A stretch of 64,000 bases of DNA from Syngnathus acus (Eukaryota > Chordata > Actinopteri > Syngnathiformes > Syngnathidae). The notes below the pieces were generated by a model. The model worked only from the letters and a program-made list of their open reading frames with translations, searched no databases and was not told the origin of the DNA. The first letter of the stretch is position 1. Each line of letters opens with the position of its first letter. The translations under genes and the position numbers were made by a program. Shown here in pieces: positions 1 to 10,640 of this stretch. Location of the stretch: positions 64,001-128,000 of the forward strand of contig NW_023590231.1 in assembly GCF_901709675.1 (NCBI RefSeq). Direction: 5' to 3'.

Positions 1-309
1 TTTTCACGGGCCGCATTGTAGTCATAGCTTCTTTTGGAGGGCCATTATGACTGTCAACCTAAATAAATGTATGAGCACCTCATATTATATACAGTAAAAG
101 CTACAAAACAAACTGACAAATAACTTGTTTTCAAATCAGACGAGTAAAAACTGGTCAAATTTAAAAAAAAAAAAAAGTATTATTAAAAGTGAAGACAATT
201 TGCAATTCTAGTAATGACACCCGAATTTTATGCACAATTTGTCTTCGCGGGCCACATAAAACGATGTGGCGGGCCGTATCTGGCCCCCGGGCCTTGAGTT
301 TGACACCTG
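1..309. mobile_element. hAT-type non-autonomous element, one end
   Basis: The stretch 240-309 contains the GGGCCACAT / GGGCCGTATCTGGCCC / TTGAGTTTGACACCTG signature of a hAT terminal region; read from 309 backwards it begins CAGGTGTCAAACTC. The other end lies outside the window, so the 8-bp target duplication cannot be checked. It abuts the Rex3-type LINE at 310. Confidence 0.6.
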
Positions 310-1138
310 TGGTGTACGGTTTGGGGACCTCAGCATTGCGTCTCTGCTTTTTGCAGACGACGTGGTGCTGTTGGCTTCTTCAGGCCGTGATCTCCAGCTC
401 TCACTGGAGCGGTTCGCAGCCGAGTGTGAAGCGGTCGGGATGAGGGTCAGCACCTCCAAATCCGAGTCCATGGTCCTCGATCGGAAAAGGGTGGAATGCC
501 CTCTCCGGATCGGGGATGAGATCCTGCCCCAAGTGGAGGAGTTTAAGTATCTTGGGGTCTTGTTCACGAGTGAGGGGAGGATGGAGCGCGAGATCGACAG
601 GCGGATCGGTGCAGCGTCGGCAGTAATGCGGACTCTGTACCGGTCCGTCGTGGTGAAGAGAGAGCTGAGCCAAAAGGCAAAGCTCTCAATTTACCGGTCG
701 ATTTACGCTCCTACCCTCACCTATGGTCACGAGCTATGGGTCGTGACCGAAAGAACGAGATCCCGGATACAAGCGGCCGAAATGAGTTTTCTCCGCAGGA
801 TGTCCGGGCTCTCCCTTAGAGATAGGGTGAGAAGTTCGGTCATCCGGGAGAGACTCGGAGCAGAGTCGCTACTCCTCCACGTTGAGAGGAGCCAGATGAG
901 GTGGCTCGGGCACCTCATCAGGATGCCTCCTGGACGCCTCCCTGGGGAGGTGTTCCGGGCATGTCCCACCGGTAGGAGACCCCGGGGACGACCCAGGACG
1001 CGCTGGAGAGACTATGTCTCTCAGCTGGCCTGGGAACGCCTTGGGATCCCCCGGGATGAGTTAGATGAAGTGGCTGGGGAGAGGGAAGTCTGGGAGTCCC
1101 TCCTGAAGCTGCTGCCCCCGCGACCCGACACCGGATAA
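310..1138 (+). pseudogene. RTE-clade (Rex3-like) LINE, 3' half of reverse transcriptase ORF
   Basis: The frame is open from the hAT junction to a TAA at 1136-1138. It starts just before the RT catalytic box (FADDVVLLAS, encoded about 348-377) and continues through the thumb (EFKYLGVLFTS) and the RTE C-terminal region (RSQMRWLGHLIRMP, then a GRRPRGRPRTRWRD basic block). The endonuclease and the N-terminal RT fingers are missing because the copy is cut at 309 by the hAT end. No internal stop or frameshift is visible in what remains. The tail at 1148-1230 is the family's usual (GATG)n. Assignment to Rex3/RTE rests on motif recognition and the tail type; the copy is 5'-truncated and cannot be autonomous. 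Confidence 0.85.
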
Positions 1139-1147
1139 GCGGAAGAA

Positions 1148-1230
1148 GATGGATGGATGGATGGATGGATGGATGGATGGATGGATGGATGGATGGATGG
1201 ATGGATGGATGGATGGATGGATGGATGGAT
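1148..1230 (+). repeat. (GATG)n microsatellite, 3' tail of the Rex3-like LINE
   Basis: About 20 uninterrupted GATG units follow the LINE stop codon directly. This is the retroposon tail rather than an independent microsatellite. It abuts the interior of the minus-strand Rex1-type LINE at 1231. Confidence 0.9.
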
Positions 1231-3665
1231 TGTATGAAAAGTGGATTTGTGTGTTCCAAGTAGTTGACTTTATGAATAGTCCTTATTGCTCTTTTCTGCT
1301 GAATGATAAGTGGCTGTAGTGAAGTTTTATAAGTATTCCCCCAAACCTCAGCACAGTAATGCAAATAGGGCAAGACTAGAGAACAATAAAGTGTACGAAG
1401 TGAATGATAATCCAGTAATTCTTTTGCTTTGTATATGACTGCCATGCTTCTTGAAATTTTAGACTTTATGTTTTTGATGTGTGGCTTCCAACTAAGCCTG
1501 TCATCCATTATAACCCCAAGAAATTTGTTTTCCTGCACCCTTTCAATTTCATTTCCATCTATTTCTATTCGTATCTTTATATTCGCTTTGCCAAATACCA
1601 TAAACTTGGTCTTACTTACATTTAATGATAATTTGTTCCAGTCGAACCACATTTTTATTTTTTTCATTTCCTCATTCAGCATTGATTCCACTTGTTGGAT
1701 GTCATCACCTGAACAAAAAATATTTGTGTCATCTGCAAAGTTGACGAGTTTTAGTTCTTTAGAGACTTTGCACATGTCATTTATATACAAAATAAATCAT
1801 TTAGGGCCTAAAACTGACCCTTGTGGAACACCACAAGCTATTTCCAGATATCCAGAACAGTGATTACCCAACTTTACATACTGTTGCCGTTCTCGCAGAT
1901 AATCCTTTATCCAGTCTAATACTAATCCCCTTATCCCATATTTTTCTAATTTATTGAATAGTATATTATGATTAATTGTGTCAAAAGCTTTTTTGAGGTC
2001 AATGAAAACTCCTACTGCATGTTGTTTGTTGTCTATTGCATCTGTGATGTCCTCGATTGATTCCATTAATGCCTGTGCTGTTGATCTGTTTACTCTAAAA
2101 CCATATTGGTTCTCTGCAAATCATTTATGTTTTTCCAAAAATCCATCCATTCTACTGTTAAAAAGCTTTTCCAATATTTTTGAGAGTTGTGGCAATATTG
2201 AGATAGGTCTGTAGTTTGTAAAGTTGTGTTTGCTCCCAGTTTTATAAAGAGGAATGACCTTAGCAATTTTCATCTTCTTTGGGAATGTACCAGTTAAAAA
2301 TGACAAGTTACAGATGTACACAAGTGGCTTTGAAATCCCCTCAATGATTTGCTTAACTAACATCATATCAATCCCATTGCAGTCGGTAGATGTTTTATTT
2401 TTACATTGTTGCACAATGTTAATGATTTCATTTTCATCAACTGCCTTCAAAAACATTGAGTGAGGATTCCTTTCTATTAATTTATCTCTGTTGCCTACAT
2501 CTGGCGCTGGAATTGGTATGTTTTTTGCTATTTGAGGCCCAACATTTACAAAGAACTGATTAAAACAGTTTGCCACTTCTTCCATATTATAATTTTCAGT
2601 ATCATTTATAACAAAATATTTAGGTAATTTATGTTGTTCGGTACCTTCTCTAATAATGTGGTTTAGGAGAGTCCATATCCCCTTAATATTATTTTTGTTA
2701 TCCTCTAATTTATTCTTATAATATTCTTTCTTACTTAATCTTATAATATTAGTTAATTTATTCTTATATCTCTTATATTTATCTTCAGCGCCTTCTGTTC
2801 TCTGTTTTATGAAGTTCCTATAGAGTAAATTCTTCTTTTTACAGGCATTTCTTAAGCCTTTCGTCAACCATGGACTGTCCTTATATTTAGTTTTTTTATT
2901 ATATTCCTTGATTGGACAATGCTTATTATATAATGAAGTGAATATAGTCATCAATTTATGGTATGCATTATTTACATCTTTTTCTTCATATATTGCATCC
3001 CAGTTCTGTTGCATTAATTCATGTTTTAGAGTAGCAATTGTCTCATCTGTCCTAATTCTTCTTTGTTGTTTATACACCCCAATTTCAGATTTGAAATTAT
3101 TGTCATATACTGTAAACACTGGAAGGTGGTCAGTAATATCAGTAATTAATAACCCGCTTGTTGTCCTGTTTTCTATTATATTGGTGAATATGTTATCTAT
3201 CAGAGTAGCACTCTGTGATGTTACTCTCGTGGGTCTAGTGATTGTAGGAAAGAGACTCAGGCTATGCATTAAATTTAAAAAATCATCAATATTTTGTTGC
3301 TTATTTGGGTTTAATAGATCAATGTTATAATCCCCGCAAATAAAAATATTTTTATTGCCTTTTTGTATAATCACACTTTCTATCCATTCTGTGAATGTAT
3401 CAATGCTAGAACCAGGAGCTCTATAGACACAACTTATAATAATGTCTTTTTTCTTTTCAACACAAATCTGTATCGTGAGACATTCAAGAAGATTGTCCAC
3501 CACCTGTGTCATAGCCTCTACAATCTTGAATTTCATATTCAAATCAACATAGATTGCAACACCACCCCCCGCTTTGCTCTGTCTGTTGTTGCATATGAAT
3601 TCATAGCCTTCCATCTCAAAGTGCATTCCCTTCTCAGTCGTAATCCAGGTCTCAGAAATAGTTAT
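1231..3665 (-). pseudogene. LINE copy A ORF2: endonuclease-reverse transcriptase, main part
   Basis: The N-terminal part holds an apurinic endonuclease domain: GGGVAIYV, then FICGDYNIDLL (catalytic GD.N), TLIDNIFTN and ITDHLPVF (catalytic DH). The RT domain follows with NYRPISILP, VFIDLKKAFDTINH (first catalytic Asp), GVPQGSVLGP, FADDTNIF (YADD-type box) and KFLGVIMDDRLSW. The frame is continuous except for two in-frame TGA codons, at 2121-2123 (after EKHK) and 1797-1799 (after VLGPK), both within TAAATGATTT. Reading resumes in the same frame after each. The C-terminus is lost at 1231. The 5' part of the ORF is at 5757-6104, beyond the inserted element. Confidence 0.85.
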
Positions 3666-3667
3666 TA

Positions 3668-5756
3668 CCGTATTTTCCGCCCTAAAAGGCGCACCTAAAA
3701 ACCTAAAATTTTCTCAAAAGCCGACAGTGCGCCTTATAGGCCAGTGCGCCTTATATATGGATCAACTGATGAATTTGTTGATCCATACTGGTTGTACACA
3801 GTGCTCTGCCAAAATGTTTCAGTACGTTTTAGTACGACTAATAAATTACAAGGTCGCATCGCTTCCCAGCATTACGGCAAATGTAGTCAGGGGGCGTCAC
3901 CGAATAGCTGTTGTACCCGCGAGGCTATTTCCTGTCAAAATAGGCTGCTCTGTTAATGTTTCGAGTAAATCTACGGATCGATATGGAAGGGAAACATAGG
4001 TAAGTAGTACCAATGCGTTAGATCGAACTTTAGTCAGTTCCGATCATTTTATAGGAGATCGTTTGAGAAACGCGATTGTTTACACTTTGCTGAGGCTCAT
4101 GGGAGATTGCGAGGTGAGGCTCGTGAGACTTTGCGGATGGCTAATGCTATTGCGATAGCTGCTATACGTACCAGGCTATTTCATGTCAAAATAGGCTGCT
4201 CTGTTAATGTTTCGAGTAAATCTACGGATCGATATGGAAGGGAAACATAGGTAAGTAGTACAAATGCGTTGGATCGAACTTTAGTCAGTTCCGATCATTT
4301 TATAGGAGATCGTTTGAGAAACGCGATTGTTTACACTTTGCTGAGGCTCATGGGAGATTGCGAGGTGAGGCTCGTGAGACTTTGCGGATGGCTAATGCTA
4401 TTGCGATAGCTGCTATACGTACCAGGCTATTTCATGTCAAAATAGGCTGCTCTGTTAATGTTTCGAGTAAATCTACGGATCGATATGGAAGGGAAACATA
4501 GGTAAGTAGTACAAATGCGTTGGATCGAACTTTAGTCAGTTCCGATCATTTTATAGGAGATCGTTTGAGAAACGCGATTGTTTACACTTTGCTGAGGCTC
4601 ATGGGAGATTGCGAGGTGAGGCTCGTGAGACTTTGCGGATGGCTAATGCTATTGCGATAGCTGCTATACGTACCAGGCTATTTCATGTCAAAATAGGCTG
4701 CTCTGTTAATGTTTCGAGTAAATCTACGGATCGATATGGAAGGGAAACATAGGTAAGTAGTACCAATGCGTTAGATCGAACTTTAGTCAGTTCCGATCAT
4801 TTTATAGGAGATCGTTTGAGAAACGCGATTGTTTACACTTTGCTGAGGCTCATGGGAGATTGCGAGGTGAGGCTCGTGAGACTTTGCGGATGGCTAATGC
4901 TATTGCGATAGCTGCTATACGTACCAGGCTATTTCATGTCAAAATAGGCTGCTCTGTTAATGTTTCGAGTAAATCTACGGATCGATATGGAAGGGAAACA
5001 TAGGTAAGTAGTACCAATGCGTTGGATCGAACTTTAGTCAGTTCCGATCATTTTATAGGAGATCGTTTGAGAAACGCGATTGTTTACACTTTGCTGAGGC
5101 TCATGGGAGATTGCGAGGTGAGGCTCGTGAGACTTTGCGGATGGCTAATGCTATTGCGATAGCTGCTATACGTACCAGGCTATTTCATGTCAAAATAGGC
5201 TGCTCTGTTAATGTTTCGAGTAAATCTACGGATCGATATGGAAGGGAAACATAGGTAAGTAGTACCAATGCGTTGGATCGAACTTTAGTCAGTTCCGATC
5301 ATTTTATAGGAGATCGTTTGAGAAACGCGATTGTTTACACTTCGCTGAGGCTCGTGAGACTTTGCGGATGGCTAATGCTATTGCGATAGCTGCTATACGT
5401 ACCAGGCTATTTCATGTCAAAATAGGCTGCTCTGTTAATGTTTCGAGTAAATCTACGGATCGATATGGAAGGGAAACATAGGTAAGTAGTACCAATGCGT
5501 TAGATCGAACTTTAGTCAGTTCTGATCATTTTATAGGAGATCGTTTGAGAAACGCGATTGTTTATAGAGGGCTCGTTGGTTATTGGCTAGTGGATGCATA
5601 CCGCAACCCTAGTCAACCTCAGTTTGATGCAGTATAGCTTCTATTTTATGCGCCTTATAAGCCGGTGCGCCTTATATATGGACAAAGTTTTAAAATGGGC
5701 CGTTCATTGAAGGTGCGCCTTATAACCCGGTGCGCCTTTTAGGGCGGAAAATACGG
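3668..5756. mobile_element. Non-autonomous TA-inserting element with internal tandem repeats
   Basis: Perfect outer inverted repeats CCGTATTTTCCGCCC / GGGCGGAAAATACGG bound the element. It is flanked by TA at 3666-3667 and 5757-5758. The empty site is known, because LINE copy B reads straight across with a single TA (about 25870). Sub-terminal sequence repeats a GTGCGCCTTATA motif in both arms. It encodes no transposase. TA duplication fits the Tc1/mariner superfamily broadly; the exact family is not identified. Confidence 0.9.
3923..5564 (+). repeat. 251-bp tandem repeat inside the TA-inserted element, 6.6 copies
   Basis: The unit begins GGCTATTTC(A/C)TGTCAAAAT at 3923, 4174, 4425, 4676, 4927, 5178 and 5405. 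The spacing is 251 bp five times; the sixth unit is 227 bp through loss of a 24-bp block (CATGGGAGATTGCGAGGTGA and neighbours). The last copy is partial. Units differ by only a few substitutions, so amplification or homogenisation is recent. Confidence 0.95.
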
Positions 5757-6104
5757 TATATTAAATGATTGTTTGAATGTGTTTAAGTAATCCCGAATGC
5801 TACTAAAATTTTTATATAGACTCCGGCTATTGAAATGGATAATAGATAGCTTATCTTTTGTTAAGATGTCCGTATTGTACTGATCATTGCTGTAATAATA
5901 ACATGTGTTGTTTGTGGTGGAGAAGAAATTATTGTCTGGGTCGATGTCCTGATCTATGTCCAGAGTGCTGCTTTCACTGTAATCAAACGTCAGTTGGAGT
6001 TGTTCATGTTCTTGTATCCACTGTGTTACCTGTCCATTGTTGCTTGATGTAGGTTGAGTAGTGTCCCTGAACATTATGTTTGTGTTTTGTGTTGTTACCT
6101 CCAT
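5757..6104 (-). pseudogene. LINE copy A ORF2, N-terminal part
   Basis: The ATG at 6104-6102 begins MEVTTQNTN; the acidic stretch SSTLDIDQDIDPD and the start of the endonuclease domain (LSIIHFNSRSLYKNF) follow. The frame runs to the TA insertion at 5757 and resumes at 3667 in the uninterrupted copy. The ATG lies 31 bases after the ORF1 stop codon, as is common for two-ORF LINEs. Confidence 0.8.
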
Positions 6105-6135
6105 TCAGTTCCAAGTCCACTCCAATTGAGGATAC

Positions 6136-7016
6136 TTATTCGAGCTTTTCCAGTTCCTCAATACTCCTCACCATCAGTATCTTGGCCTCTTCTGGTGATC
6201 CATTAAGCTTGATGTATATCTTGCAATTTCTGGTCCATGTACTCTGTATTTTTTTCATTCTTCTCAAGTGACGTGCTTTCTTTGCAATATCCGCATTGGT
6301 CTTTGTCAAATGTTCATTTATGTAGATGTCTGTACCTTTGAGCAACTTACCCTGTTTTAGAAGTGCAACTTTGTGCTTCCTGTTGACAAATTTCAGAATG
6401 ACTGCAGGCTTGTCGTTGCTGTTTCTTCTGGGCAGTGGATGACAGGCTTCGACCTGGTTGGAGTCCATAGTTATTCCTTTAGTTTGCAGAAACTCAGCTA
6501 CCTGTTGCTCGGCTGAGCTTGCATGTTGCTCACATCCATCGTTACTTGCCGCCTTGAGTCCTTTGTTGTATTTTTCTGTTGCTGTTAGTTGAATTGCATG
6601 TTTTCATTTATAAGCTTTATTTGAATGTGATTATTCTCATGAGTTTAATTCAACCTGTGACTTTTTGCACGATGCTGTGGTCAAGTTCAACATTGAGAGT
6701 TGCAACCTATATCTTATGCAAGGGCAGTGACCCTTGCATAAGATATAGGTTTGATCGCTATTCCCGTGATGACAATGTCATTTATTCTTGTGTATTGCTC
6801 GATGTCCGCTACCCGACTTTCAAGGTAGGCAAGCCGCTTGTCCTTCTCAGCATTGAGCATACGGAGCGTCTTTACCTCTTCCACCAGTGCCAAGATGTTT
6901 TTCTGCTGCATCCTTACAGCAGAAACTTCTTCCGAAAGGAAGTCAAGTGACCTTTTTATGTCCTCGACCTCCTCCGTGGACATGGTTAGGTTTTTTTTCG
7001 GCCCCATATTGCTCAC
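6136..7016 (-). pseudogene. LINE copy A ORF1 (nucleic-acid-binding protein), interrupted
   Basis: The N-terminal segment (from 7016 or the inner ATG at 7007, MGPKK) contains a heptad-rich stretch (LDFLSEEVSAVRMQQKNI then VKTLRMLNAEKDKRLAYLE) expected to form the coiled coil of LINE ORF1 proteins. The frame then hits a stop inside a block at about 6590-6735. It reopens downstream: ATEKYNKGLKAASND (about 6535-6580) and a basic RRM-like C-terminus (AVILKFVNRKHKVALL, then RHLRRMKKIQ) ending at 6136. Role by family: RNA binding and RNP assembly. The inserted block and its palindrome break the gene in this copy, and copy B lacks ORF1 altogether. Confidence 0.6.
6705..6750. repeat. Perfect 20-bp inverted repeat, 6-nt loop
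   Basis: ACCTATATCTTATGCAAGGG at 6705-6724 is the exact reverse complement of 6731-6750; the loop is CAGTGA. One arm is ORF1 coding sequence, so the other arm looks like a fold-back copy of it. Confidence 0.95.
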
Positions 7017-7185
7017 GTTGGTCGTAGCTCTCTTTGACAGCTCAATCAGCTGTTCTCCGGTAAATCAGCTGTTAGCAGTCTGCTAACAAACTTGCGGGTT
7101 CACGATCTGCTTAGATTGGTTACGTTTTCTTGATTTGGGTTATTTTCCAGTCCTTCATGTGCAGGCGTGAGAATGAGTTTTAACA

Positions 7186-7766
7186 TTGACCATTATGACT
7201 TGAATAAGCTATGTAAAAACACATACGCAACACTCTAGACCAGTTGTTCCTTCTCAGTCAAATGTCAAAGCAAAGTGCTGACTTGAACATTTGTTTGTGA
7301 GGTGTAGCCCAGATTTTCGCACACTTGTGGAGGAATGTACTGAAGCAGTTACTCAGGTTTTGAAGAGAGAAAATCCGGTCACCAATTTCTGCCCATGCTT
7401 CTTTTTAGGGACTCAGGATACCTTCCTCATTTCAAATAGATGCTCATGTTCATTTAAGACACTTAATTGCCCGAACATGAGCAAGTGAATCAGAATAATT
7501 GTGACTGGTGAGCAGTTCAGGGTTTACCCCGCCTTTCCCCCAAATTCAACTGGAAAAGACTCCCAACCTGGTTTCCTATGCACAGCTTTTGTTTACTTAA
7601 TAAACTTTTTCTTCTCTGTTGCTGCTACTTTGCATCTTGCTATATATTTTCTGACACCACAACCATGACAAAGAAAGATATCATCATTACAGCTCTTTTT
7701 TGATCGGTTGGGGAGGTAGGTAGATAGGTAGGTGACTATTGGCGAAAAAAAGCTTTGCTGCCATCT
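7186..7766. other. Unassigned, no gene seen
   Basis: I see no gene or recognisable element here. A short GGTAGGTAGATAGGTAGG simple repeat lies at 7716-7733. Confidence 0.5.
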
Positions 7767-7778
7767 TGTTTCATCTAT

Positions 7779-8444
7779 CCATCCATCCATTTTCTATACC
7801 GCTTGTCCCCACTGGGGTCACGGGCGCGCTGGACCCAGCAGTCATCGGGCAGTAGGCGGGGGACACCCTGAACCGGTTGCCAGCCAATCGCAGGGCACAC
7901 AGAAACGAACAACCATCCGCACTCGCACTCACACCCAGTGAGTGCGAAATTGGCCTACCAAGCATGTTTTTGGGATCCATCCATCCATCCATCCATCCAT
8001 CCATCCATCCATCCATCCATCCATCCATCTTCTTCCGCTTATCCGGGGTCGGGTCGCGGGGGCAGCAGCTTCAGGAGGGACTCCCAGACTTCCCTCTCCC
8101 CAGCCACTTCATCTAGCTCATCCCGGGGGATCCCAAGGCGTTCCCAGGCCAGCTGAGAGACATAGTCTCTCCAGCGCGTCCTGGGTCGTCCCCGGGGTCT
8201 CCTACCGGTGGGACATGCCCGGAACACCTCCCCAGGGAGGCGTCCAAGAGGCATCCTGATGAGATGCCCGAGCCACCTCATCTGGCTCCTCTCAACGTGG
8301 ATGTTTTTGGGATGTGGGAGAAAACCGGAGTGCCCAGAGAAAACCCACGCGGGCACGGGGAGAACATGCAAACTCCACACAGGGAGGGCCGGAGGTGGAA
8401 TCGGACCGACACCCTCCTGGCTGTGAGGCGGACGTGCTAACCAG
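7779..8444 (-). mobile_element. tRNA-derived SINE (GATG-tailed family), with nested LINE
   Basis: On the minus strand the head (8444 to 8301) carries a pol III B-box-like sequence and the GGAGTTTGCATGTTCTCC block. The body ends in GCGGTATAGAAAATGGATGG near 7790. It is flanked by a 12-bp target duplication TGTTTCATCTAT (7767-7778 and 8445-8456). A Rex3-like LINE end (7977-8300) interrupts the middle. Confidence 0.85.
7977..8300 (-). mobile_element. 5'-truncated Rex3-like LINE nested in the SINE
   Basis: The (ATCC)n at 7977-8027 is the reverse-strand (GATG)n tail. 8028-8300 encodes the last ~85 residues of the RTE ORF (RSQMRWLGHLIRMP to LLPPRPDPG, stop). The 13-bp duplication ATGTTTTTGGGAT flanks it (7964-7976, 8301-8313), showing target-primed insertion into the SINE. 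Confidence 0.9.
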
Positions 8445-8499
8445 TGTTTCATCTATTTTACCGTAATTGTAAACCTTACTGAATGGGTGTCATTTATAT

Positions 8500-9044
8500 C
8501 AGTGGTCCCCAACCTTTTTTGCGCCACGGACCGGTTACATGTCAGAAATATTTTCGCGGACCGGCATTTATATAAATAAATAATACATTTATATAAATAA
8601 ATAAATAATACATTTATAATAAATATATAAATACGATGAAATAAAATGATACGACTGACATAAAAACAAGTACAAATGACAAAAATAAAACTCACCATTA
8701 CGTTGAATTAGTGGGAGCACTGAGTTTGTTTCTCAGAAACGAGCCGGTCCCATCTAGACGTAATCAGAGACAATGACACCCGAAGTGATTAAGGTTTGTC
8801 TTTTATTGCAGGATGCTTGGTCTCCATGTGTTGAAGCAGTTTTGAATGCTTCATTGCCTGGTTAGTTAGCCTGTCGCCACATATTAGCTTTGCGGGCTCG
8901 ACTGGCACGTGACCGGGACGAGTGTCTTGACCTGAATTAATTGATCGTCGATAAAAAAAAAAAAATTCTGTGCGGCTTGGCGGCCCGGTACCAAGTAACC
9001 CACGGACCGGTACCGGTCCGCGGCCCGGTGGTTGGGGACCACTG
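8500..9044. mobile_element. hAT-type element, 545 bp, with 8-bp target duplication
   Basis: The terminal repeats are CAGTGGTCCCCAACC and its complement, and the target duplication is ATTTATAT (8492-8499, 9045-9052). The minus strand keeps a short coding remnant similar to BED-finger hAT transposases (motif LLQHMETKHP, about 8835-8805), so it is an internally deleted derivative. A partial copy of the same family lies at 23918-24192. Confidence 0.9.
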
Positions 9045-9627
9045 ATTTATATCATTTGTTCTTCTCTCCTCAATGAAATGTTTTTTTTTTTTTTTTTTAA
9101 TGTATATCATGGACTGTTAGTTTTACGAGACAACTTGATCCTTTAAAAGTGATATACAAGTATACTTTCCATGCCTTCACAAATGCTGTCCCGCTCTGTA
9201 GCGTCCACGGTGCTTCTGGAGACAGTTAACATAAGGCTTCCTTCAAGCAAAGTACAGTTTGAAGAGACAACTGTGACTGCAACTGTTGCAGTGTTTTACT
9301 AAGGTTTCATGATACCGGCTCATGTGGTTATATCAGCTATGAAGGATAATGCTTTGTTGATGCAGTATCCTCTGAGAGATTCAATACATTAAGCTTTTTC
9401 CTTTGCCACTGACATTGTTCCAGATAATACATTACGTGTCACTATCTTCACACTGTATATTTGAGGCGATAAAGGTTGGATGTTCTGTAAACGGAGATTG
9501 CAAAATGTAATCTATTCGGTGCTTTGCAAAATAGTTGCCCCCTTGGCGTTCCACATAATTTACAAAAAAAACCCAACAATTCCAATGAAGCTGTGATGTG
9601 TGAAACATAAACAAAAACAGAAAACGT
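9045..9627. other. Unassigned, no gene seen
   Basis: The stretch is mostly unique-looking, with a T-run at 9081-9098. GTCCACGGTGCTTCTGG at 9205 is the first of a series of related short motifs seen up to 10430. Confidence 0.4.
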
Positions 9628-9800
9628 GGAACGTGCTCAGCGCAGCCTGAAAATGCGATTGGAGCACTAAAAAGTCAAAGTTGGTGTAACACCTTAACCA
9701 AACGTTGCAGATGGTCATTTCTTCATGTGCCTTGGTCAACTCGGCACTCTGAAGTCTTAAAAAGCAATTTTTTGCTATGCCAACCTAACCACAGTGAAGG
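9628..9800 (+). repeat. Diverged single monomer of satellite A
   Basis: The order of blocks ACGTGCTCAGC, GAAAATGCGAT, ACCAAACGTTGCAG.TGGTCATTTC, CTCGGCACTCTGAAG and TATGCCAACCTAACCA(C)AGTGA is the same as in the satellite A array at 44.5-59.5 kb. It is clearly diverged and not in an array. Confidence 0.8.
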
Positions 9801-10429
9801 GAGGTGGAATAGGCTACAGCCGATGTCGGCTAATCAGGTCAAGCGGCTCCTCTGACTTGTGCTGATGCATGCTACTCGGACGTGTGCTGTGTCTCGGCAC
9901 ATGGACAATAAGAACGGCCGACCGAGCTGCTTCCTGAAGCATGCGGGTCAGCAGTGTCCCTGCATCATATGTTAATATTGTCTAGCTGTGCGAGAGATAG
10001 TTTATTAAGCGATCTACCAAGAACAATGCAGGGGATTTGAAAGACTGCATAAAAAATCCCAATTGCCATATTCCCTAACAGAAATAAAGTTCTTGAGAGC
10101 TGTCCACGGTGCTGAATTGGCAAAACCACGTTCTATATGACCACTATTACATATTCTTATTCTCAAATTATGCAAACATCTAAAATCCTAATTGCCAGAG
10201 TCCCTAACAATCAAAAAGTTCATGAGCGCTGTCCACAGTGCTGTACAGCAAGAACACTTCCCTATCCGAAAGCGTGTGAGAGCTATCCACGACGCTGCAC
10301 TATCTACGGCGCAGAGCTAGCCTAGGCATTGAGCCACACGGTGTGGAGTTGTCCATGGTGCTGCACCATATACAGCGTGGATCTATCCGCGGTCCTGATC
10401 CGCGCACTGTGCGGAGTTGTCCATGGTGC

Positions 10430-10640
10430 TCAGCGCAGCCTGAAAATGCGAACTGAAAGTTGGTGTAACGCCTAAACCAAACGTTGCAGGTGGTCATCTT
10501 TTCATGTGCCTTGGTCAACTCGGAACTCTGAAGTCCCCAAGAGCATTTTTTACTATGCCAACCCAACACCAGGGAAGGGAGGTGGACAATTAGAAAACGT
10601 GCTCAGGGCAGCCTGAAAATGCGATTGGACCAATAAAAAG
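10430..10640 (+). repeat. Second diverged satellite A monomer plus the start of a third
   Basis: TGCTCAGCGCAGCCTGAAAA begins the copy. ACCAAACGTTGCAGGTGGTCAT, GAACTCTGAAG and TATGCCAACCCAAC follow, and AAAACGTGCTCAGGGCAGCC at about 10592 opens another partial monomer. Together with 9628-9800 these are dispersed or ancestral members of the array family. Confidence 0.8.

Larger units (their letters stand above)
1231..7185 (-). mobile_element. Rex1/CR1-type LINE, copy A (near full length, 3'-truncated)
   Basis: On the minus strand this runs 5' UTR (7185 downwards), ORF1 (from 7016), ORF2 (from 6104), and stops at 1231 without the family's 3' UTR. The 5' boundary is set by comparison with the second copy (25533 onward, plus strand): both share sequence from TGTTAAAACTCATTC and differ outside it. 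A TA-inserted element (3668-5756) splits ORF2, and an extra block with a palindrome interrupts ORF1. The missing 3' end is replaced by the (GATG)n tail of a Rex3-like LINE, so a rearrangement or deletion followed insertion. Confidence 0.85.

Noticed and set aside
266-330. Extending the Rex3 RT frame upstream to the ATG at 266
   Set aside because: Those codons lie inside the adjacent hAT terminus; the frame is open there by chance.
1797-2123. Selenocysteine at the shared LINE TGA codons
   Set aside because: No SECIS-like element was recognised and a Leu would be expected at both sites; kept only as an unexplained recurrence.
7771-8160. Frames encoding repeated SIHP or MDGW units
   Set aside because: They are translations of the (ATCC)n/(GATG)n LINE and SINE tails (also at 1148-1230 and 37785-37856), not proteins.
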